Assembly: GCF_001949145.1 (NCBI RefSeq)
Contig: NW_019091617.1
Span: 92,972 to 156,971 of the forward strand
Length of the DNA: 64,000 nucleotides
Direction: 5' to 3'
DNA from: Acanthaster planci
Lineage: Eukaryota; Echinodermata; Asteroidea; Valvatida; Acanthasteridae
The position numbers and the translations under genes are program-made. Positions 44,901 to 53,900 of this stretch are shown here, piece after piece. The notes beneath the pieces are model-generated. The model did no database searches. It was not told the DNA's origin and saw nothing but the letters and a program-made list of their open reading frames with translations. The first letter of the stretch is position 1, and each line of letters opens with the position of its first letter.

Positions 44901-47900
44901 TCACTTTTGAATGAACAAACCCATTCAAACTAATTGTGCACAAATATCATGATCAGAGAAATGGTAATCACCCTTTCCGTCTAGTGAGTGCAATTCCACT
45001 CACTAACCATACCTTTACACCCAGATTCATATCTGAATCAAGCGGCTGATGAGTCTCCAAAGGGACGAAAATGCATTCCCGCTACTTTCTCAGCTACAAC
45101 CCAACCCACAGCTTGGGTAAACATGGTTTTGGTCTACACACGTTTAATTCTTATTATTTCTACCCACCAAGGCTCCATTTTAGTCTCCATGTAGAAATAA
45201 ATCACACAGTGACACACCCTCCAATAAACGTGTTTTTTTCGGAAGCACCCAAAGTTTATTCGTTTGGATTCAATCTATAAGAGCGAGCATCTCTGAATGG
45301 GATAGAGCCGTCACTTTATTTCTATGATTTGTGTTTAAAAGAACCCCAACACACCAACAAACAAACAAACAAACACCCCAACAACCCAACAAACAAACAA
45401 ACAAACAAACAAACACCCCAACACCCCAACAAACAAACAAACAAACAAACAAACAAACAAACAAACAATCAACACCGACCCACTGACCTGATGCTTGGTA
45501 CGCCCTTCAGTCATGCAAATAGTCTGGCAACATCAATTTCAACAGTTGACAGACTATATAAAAGACGTAGGTAACACGATTTGAGATAGCAGGGTTTACA
45601 CATTTTTCAGACGAAAGTGCAAACATTTACATTCCTTGTGATAATAAAGTACCCACAATACACAGGTGAAATCGAATTGGTACACAAGTGTATCCTAATA
45701 TACCTGCCATGTTTTCGTCAGTGGCAAGTAACCAGTCTGTATGCTTTCTGTTTTTCTCAAAAGTTATAACAATTGCTCCTTTGATCGTGGACGAAGGCGA
45801 GTACCAGGAAGTAACTGCTGAGGTGGACGGCCAAGTGTATGTAGCAAATATCCCCGGTCTCCAAACAGCAGAGAATGTCACCTGTGAGTAGATGGTTAAA
45901 GTTGAAATCCCATCTGAGTTCCTTTATAATGTCAGTAGATAAAAGCCACCTGACGTACTGATCTTGAGATTCAGCCAATGGGACTCGGTGCAAACCTTCC
46001 AGTCTTTGAGATGTAACATCTGCTTTTGATTTATTTCTGGGATCTAGCCTCCCTGCTAAGATACATCACGTATTTTGGTTCACAAAATGTTTTTGTTCTC
46101 TACAGTAATTGTGGTAGTGACGGTGTTTAAATTGCCGAACAACGATTCGCAGTTGAATGTCAGTAGCCCGTCTGATCAACCGATTCGATTTGGAAGTCTG
46201 GTTGTTGGTTTAGATATAATCGACATACAGGGAAATGTGTTCACAGAATATGAAGATGAGCCTGTCAAACTTACATTTCCTGTTTTAGAGGTAGGCCGTA
46301 AATGCAGATTACATGGGTTTGCAAATTTACACAAAAATACAAGGTCTGATTATAGGGCCCTAGTAAGTTTTCTGAATTGTATACCAGAACCTTTTTCGTC
46401 GACTTTGACGGTCTTGCGTATCGGTAGCCTTAAAAACCTGAAGAATTTAAAACAATAAATTAAAATGGGGTGGTCTATTCATTGCAAGCTCCTCCAACAA
46501 AACGTAATGATTAAGTCTTCATGCTTATTCGCTGAAACAACTGATTTATCATGGCCTGATTTATTTTACAGATTCAAGACATGGAAATTCCTATTTGCTC
46601 TTTTCGGTCCGACGAAGACGAGTAAGATATGTTACTATTTTATTTAAAGCATTATTTAAAACGTGGGAGAATGGCTAATTGTATGCAATGATTCCGTCGA
46701 TGTTTTCTCTTTGTGTTCGACAAAGGTGACTGATTCCTTGCTGATTATGCTGAGTTTGTCAGGAGTCGTCATTATAACACATTTGAATGTACTTTCTACC
46801 ATAGAGGAAGGACACAGAAGGAGCTACATCTCGGGCACGTCAAAGTGCTCGACGATCATCGTCGCCTAGTCAGACGAACAATAGTAAACATTCCAAAGCC
46901 GGGCAAGTTGGGCCAGTAATATCCTAATAACATTTGTGGAGTTTTCTATGCAATTAACTGCAACTTGTCGCAGTTGCCGGAAATAGAAATAATATATATT
47001 TAAAAAAAAAAAGATTTTGATGCACTTTTCCGTTATCCATGCAACGCTTGTAATTTATTTCTGTCACTCCAAAACATCAGTTTTCAAAGTCTTTCTACAA
47101 ATTTGGCCAAGACGAGCCAAAAGACTGGCCTTTTTCACAAAAGAAAAGAAAAACAAGAAATCTCATGAATCCCTATTCTATGTAAATTCTGTAATAAAAA
47201 TTATTTAAATAAAAAACAAGATCTAATAAACAACTTGCCTATTCCCAAAATAAGTCCAAAAAAGAACGCGTTCGATAAGGGCTATAACTGCACATGAATA
47301 CTTAGGGTACACGGCCTACAGGCAACTGCGCTAGCATTCGATTTGATGTTGCTGTCAGATCATACCAAGCACCAACGGTTGTATGAACATTCAACTTCCT
47401 ATACTGCAGTACACAACGTTTTAAAGATGCAGATTACCATCGAAAAATTGCGGCGAGGATCATCTGCAACAAAGGGGTCTTGTGGTTGTGAAACAGGTGG
47501 TGCGTGGCAAGCGTTCGCAGCGCTCTTGCTATGGACATACCAGACATGACAGAAAGCGGTAATTGGCCAGATGTTGTAGCCTGGGCAGTTCAAACTCCTT
47601 CTGTGTACTTCCACCATGTTTCTAGTAATTTATAGTGCAAAGTCCGTTGTTTTGATTTGTCCTGTGCTAAATAGTTGAAGGGCCAGAACAGCTGACGTAC
47701 CACTGTTGATGTTATGAAGTTCTGTTTGAACTCTTTGGCCCTGGTAGGGACTGGCTAACCTATGGTTGTCATGTTGAAAGTATAATAGGCAACGACGTCA
47801 TGTGTAGCTGCAATCACCTAACACACTTTGCAATCTTACTTCAAGTGGAGGAGGTGAGGTTTATGTTGATGGAATTCTGGCATTACTAACCTAAAGTACG

Positions 47901-50900
47901 TCCTTAGTATATCGCCTGGATTCTTCCACCATACTATTAGTTATTATTTCATTTTTAAAATATTAAAATCAGTTAAAAGAACGGATAACAATGAAAAGGT
48001 TCCAACAAAATGGCAACATTGGCAAGGGCCCGCCAAAGTGTAAATATCACTGTGGTATTAAGACCTGCTGATCCATATGTGGTGTTCAAAGGAACAAGCA
48101 GTTATAAATATAAAATTAATTAAAACAAACAATAACGCACACATATAATGTGCCAGCCCTATAATTGGGTTTACGTGTCCGTCTTAATTACTTCCATAGA
48201 TTACCCCGTACATGGACACTTCCCTTTTAAACCTCATCACACGGATTGGTCTTGGGTTGTCCATTGTCTGCCTCTCGGTTACATTGCTTGTCTATGCATT
48301 TTGTCGGTAAGTTATCAAGAAAAGTCAAATCACGAAGGAGGGTCCTATCACAAATCACCTATTGAAGCACCACTGATAAACACAGTTTTCCTGAATTAAA
48401 CCACCCGCCACTACTGGCTAGTGGCTTGTGAGTGAACATCAGAGTGGAGTTCCTTTCAGATAAAGTGACCCTGACCTCTATTCAAGTGAAAACGTAGTGA
48501 ACCTAATGAGTTTATGTCCTTTTGATTTTTCCAGCTTGACCAGTACCCGCATCATAACACACGCTAATCTGGCAGTAGCTCTTATGATATCTCACATCAC
48601 GTTTTTATTCATTGGCACTGAAAACCCGGTAAGAATCTAACTAGATCAAATAGATGGAAGTCATCTGTGACGTCAGGTGACATTCCATTCCGTTACGTCT
48701 CGTTCAATTTCACGTTTATCTCCATACTCCCATCAAAGTGGTTAAATAAAAGATCACATCGGTCAAGGATTAGGTTGCGTCAGGAAACCATAACTCTTTT
48801 CATCAATTAACTATGGGCCTTTCCATGATTAATTAAATCTGTACAAACTCGAGAAGTTTTATTCCGAAATAAAAAGGCCCCCAGCTTCTTCTGCATAAAA
48901 CATGTTTTATTCGTCGTTACCTTTCAAGGAAAGTGTGTTATATTTCTTTCCAGACTGCGTGTAAGGCAGTTGCCATCTTGCTTCATTTCTTCTTGCTGGC
49001 AGCTTTCACCTGGATGGCTCTAGAGGGCGTGTTTCTTTACATCAAATCTACCCCCACATTCCACTGGAAGATCCGACTTCCAGCGTGGCTTCTAATTGGC
49101 TGGGGTAACGCATTAATCTTAAATAAGGTTTTAAGAGCAATACTAACAGAGAAATCAAATGCCAGTTGCATAAAGACTTAACATTTACCGATTCTCCATC
49201 ATTACTTGCTAAAATATCGTCCAATAAGGCAGAGAAACATGTTTCTGAGAACAAAAATGTCTGTGATCAGAAATTATGTGAAGAAATATTTGCCCTAAGA
49301 AGAGCCAGGACCGAGAGAAAGTCAAGGCGAGGCACAGTCAACCGTCAATATTGACCTCTTGCGGTGAAATGGCTGCAAAACATCTTTTGAAATATTGTCA
49401 AGTTACTTGATTACCAAAAGTATGTAAAGCACGCGTAATTTAAGTAATAAATGGATTGTTAATCACCCATGTACCCGGAACAAACAGATAATTGTAGAGA
49501 AAAGCTCTGTAATTACGATGTAGTATCCGTAAGGTTGGGATAAGGAAATCAAAATAATAGACCCATTCATGAACCCCCACCAATGACTGTTTCACCAATC
49601 ACAGCTGTGATTTATGTTTGATATTTGCAGGTTAAATCCAGACATGCTCTCCGGGTCCGTGTAACGTAGCTGCTACGTACAGTACAGTACTAACTTTATC
49701 TGTTTCTTCCGGAGGGGAAAAGAAGCACAACTCCTCTGCCCCCTAATGCTACCGACTGAAAAGTCACATTTCATGCAAATCCATAGACTCCTGAATAATG
49801 CTGAGGAGGGTTTGGATATTATTACTCTTGAAAATAACAGAGTTACTTTGTTCTTCTGTCTGGATCAGGATGCCCCGTAGGAATAGTAGGAACTTCGATG
49901 GCTGTGCGTCTGCAAAGCTATGGTCGTGCAAAGAGGTACATTCTTTTTGCTACGAAAAGTTATTAGTAGGTGCTAAACATTAGAGAGAATTTAAAGCCAT
50001 TAAACTGTTATGTTTCAACACAAAATCAGTATTAGGTATTGAGTATTAATTTAGAAATTCGTCCATTGCAGAAAATGTTACTCGTGCGACGGTCTCCAAC
50101 TCTGCTAGGTCCTTTGCCAACTATAACAAAGAAAACAAAACTGAAAGACAAAACAACAACATAAAGTTGATGCAAGAAAATCAAATGACACGACGCAGGA
50201 TATACAGATATATTTGGCATGACATTGCACAGTTCATGGCAATTATATGACAGCCGAATGTCATTTACAGAAAAGACGAATACTGCACTACAAGTTATTC
50301 CAAACCTGCAGACGGCAAACGGTTTATTGGATAGGAACAAATTGCGGTCTAATTTGTATTTTCTTGTCGTTATTTAACTTCAGCTGCTGGCTTTCATTTG
50401 ATGGTGGCTTCGTCTGGGCTTTTCTAGCGCCAGTACTGTTTGTCCTTATCGTAAGTAGAAACTCCTCAAAATATACGCTATAGATTCCTAGAGTACTAAA
50501 CCCAATGAGTACCCAGTTTATATCATTGCGTCAGTTAGAAATTATAAACCTCTTGATTCATACCTATTCGAATGCATGGAAATGACTTTCCAACGACTTA
50601 CAATAGAGACTCAGCATACGGATCATGCAGGTATATTCGATCATTACAGGAGACAGCAATGTTCCTCATTCCTATATCTCATTGGGCTGATTTCCAAACG
50701 AAGGGGATTTCTTTTCATGTAATAATAGTTTTGTTCCGTTTGTCCCATTTTCACAGAAAGTGTTTTGCTTTACCAGTATCTCGATTTTCTTCATCAGCGT
50801 CAGCGACCTGATTTTGATTTTTAAACTCCCTCACGTTTGCAACTGACAGTCTGTATCTTTTGTACTCCAAAAACACCTGGGTCAGACCGACTCGGAATTT

Positions 50901-53900
50901 AGGTCCAACGGGGCCTGACCTTTTCCTGGTCAAATTATGACCTGTTTGGGTCATATTTGACCCCAAAAGGGTCAAATATGCCCTTCGTTCTAAAAATGCT
51001 TAATGGTCCAAATGAAATCACCCGTTGTTATTTTTATGGTTCTCTCTTCCACTTACCCTCATGTTTGGCTCGGAGTAAAATAATTTTTGTAGTGCTTCCG
51101 ACCATTTTTGGGAGTCCCCTATTGAGAGATATTTAGAAGAAGGGGACAAGCTAGTTTTTCTAGCCCGTTTCCCGACTGACCCATCCTCATCGACAAAAAC
51201 AAACCCACTGAATTAACACGAGGCAATTTAAGCCTTGCCCCTGTTCCCCTGACTAACCCATCCTCATTGACAAAAACAAACCCATTGAATTAACACGAGG
51301 CAATCTAAGCCTAGCCCGTTCCCCTGACTAACCCATCCTCATTGACAAAAACAAACCCATTGCATTAACACAAGGCAATCTAAGCTTAGCCCCGATTTCC
51401 CTGACTAACCCATCCTCATCGACAAAAACAAACCCATTGAATTAACACAAGACAATGTAAGCCCAGCTCCAGCACCTTTTCTGTGTTGTAGATTACAAGC
51501 AGTAAACGAGGAGGAAGTTTCCAAATTATCATTTTTCTAAAGTGTCTTGTAGGAAATATCACTGAAAAAGTGAACACAACGTTTCTACAAAAAGAACAAA
51601 GTGTGAATCGAAAATTTTTTTCTTTAATTTGAACAGGGAAACAGCGTCCTTTTGATTCGGCTCATCTTTGTCTTTTTCTCTCTGAGGAGCAACAAGAAGA
51701 AATCGGAGGCGGAAAAAGTGAAGTAAAAATGCATTTCAGTTAAATATTGAAAACATTTCAGCAAACTTGGTTTATTTCAAAGGATAAAAATTAAAAACCC
51801 AAGCTGATCTATGAGTAATTTTTATATTTTAAGGTGTAAACAGTCGCCTATTTTGATGGGGGGAACTTGGCCCCCTTGACTGATCTTTTGGGTTTTTTGA
51901 AAAAGAACCCTTTACAGGTAAGAACATAATCGTAAAGCATAACATAAAAGCAAGGGTCCCCCCTACATCAAAGGCTGGATATATGCTGCTGGATGTTAAC
52001 TAGCAATGAATGCAGAATAACAAAGGGGAAGGTCAGCTTCAAGCTGATGTATTTCGAGCGATGAATAGGCAAAACAATTTCAACCTACTCTTTTTGAAGT
52101 AATGATTGAATTAAATATCTGATATTGTAGAGCTGGTTTGCGGATGTTGATTGTTCTTGAACCTCTTCTTGGTTTGCCGTGGATTCTGGGCCTATTCTAC
52201 TTTAACGGGAGCACTATTGGATTTGCTTATGCCTCTGTGATAGTAAACAGTCTGCAGGTATGATCCTGAGTAACAAAGACATCACCAAAATGCTTACTTT
52301 GTAGAACTTATCGACTCTTGTAGGGCTTCCTTTGAAACACAATAGATCCAGGATTAAGTAACAATGACTAAATTCTACCTAAAAGAAAAACGCTAAAAAT
52401 ATGATGTTGTACGTCTCAATGAAATGTAAACATGAAATGTGATTTGTTTTCTTTTACACAGGGCGTCTTTGTATTCATTTCGCAGTGCCTCTTCGACAAT
52501 GATGTAAGTTTTCTTGTATATCAAGGCGCAACAACGATGCCTTTTTTCTTAGAAAAGCTTTTTGCAACTCGTACTCTTTTTGACCTATAAAAATCATATT
52601 TCCTTAATTGTTATTCCAGACAAATGCAATTTTGAAATATAAACAATGCCCTTGTTCTCCTGGACAACTAAGGGCGCTCATTTTGTGGTTTCATTTAGGG
52701 AAGATATATTCTAGTGTTTACGTTTTATTCAGATATTTACACAGAATTTAATCACTGAAACATTTCTGAGAAATGGTTTTGTGCCAGCGTATTAACTTAC
52801 ACTATAAAGTGACGCTTTATTAAAATAATAATTCGATAACGTACTACTAAAGAAGTGAATACCCACGCCAAACAATCAGCAGTTTGTGTGCAAAGTAATT
52901 CGACATTTAGGTTCCCCTCTGGGGTGGCGTCAGAGTTTTGCTCACGGATATATGAAAGCTTATATACTCATTTATTAAATGCCGAAAGGCTGTAAAATAC
53001 TCTTCCAAATAAGGGGGAAAAATATGTGCTTGGCTGGTCTTAAACGTTAGTTCCAAGCACTTATTCCCGTTTATAAATTCCTTTTTTAGTCAGAGAGTCA
53101 AAAGAAGTCAATGTGTGTTTGCGTTCCATAATTATCAGGTCAATGCATGGTAGCATTGACTTTTACTAGTGTGCACTGGATGTGATATTTTTGGGTCAAC
53201 AATTTGTTAAAATTTGGACGGGAAAACTGTCGAACTGTATAGTTGGTTTATTGCTCTCACTTCGCTCCATTAAACTTCAATGTGGGTTTGAAGAGGGTGT
53301 AGCTTAACATAATCGGTAGCATATAAGAGGCAAAGTTATAGAGGTGAAGTTATATGTACATGGACACATAAGTAAACTACGGTTTGGCACGACCATTGGA
53401 AATGCAAATCAGACGGAGTGGGTGCGGTGAAGGGGTATAGCATTGCACAACTAGGCTGCCACCATGGTGACTAGCAATGGCTGGACAGGTCAGCGGTGTT
53501 TTGCACCGACCGAACTGCCTCTCGGAACGCCAAGTGAGGAGCGCAAAGATTGAGTCGTCACACATTGGCTCAGCTAAGACACGGGGAGGACCGGGGTAGC
53601 AGGACAAGGGTGGCGAGGGACATGGCGTGTCTCACCCGGCAATCCGTTTGGAGGTAGCGGTGACGGGCCGCTGCAATGCTGAAACCGTCACTAGCTCCCT
53701 GGGCTAGTTAGCATCGCTCATGCATCGGTCCAAGCTAAACTAGCAGGGCTTTCTTTGGTCACATTGCTTTGTCATAAGAAACGGTTCTCAGAATAACCGC
53801 ACACTCGTGGCACTGCTGCACTACGTAAGGTTTCTCTCCAACATCAAGGGTTTGGTCTGCCACACCTGACAGACAAGCTAGGGAAAATTTGCATTTTTAT

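Noticed and set aside
45351-45472. Regularly spaced short repeats considered as a CRISPR-like array
   Set aside because: Simple tetranucleotide repeat in an animal genome, with no spacers.
45270-45574. Cys/Val/Phe-rich or Gln/Thr-rich frames
   Set aside because: Translation of the CAAA tetranucleotide repeat.
50785-50810. CTGATGAAGAAAATCGAG on the minus strand as another hammerhead
   Set aside because: No GAAA-terminated stem II and no pairing stem I could be found.
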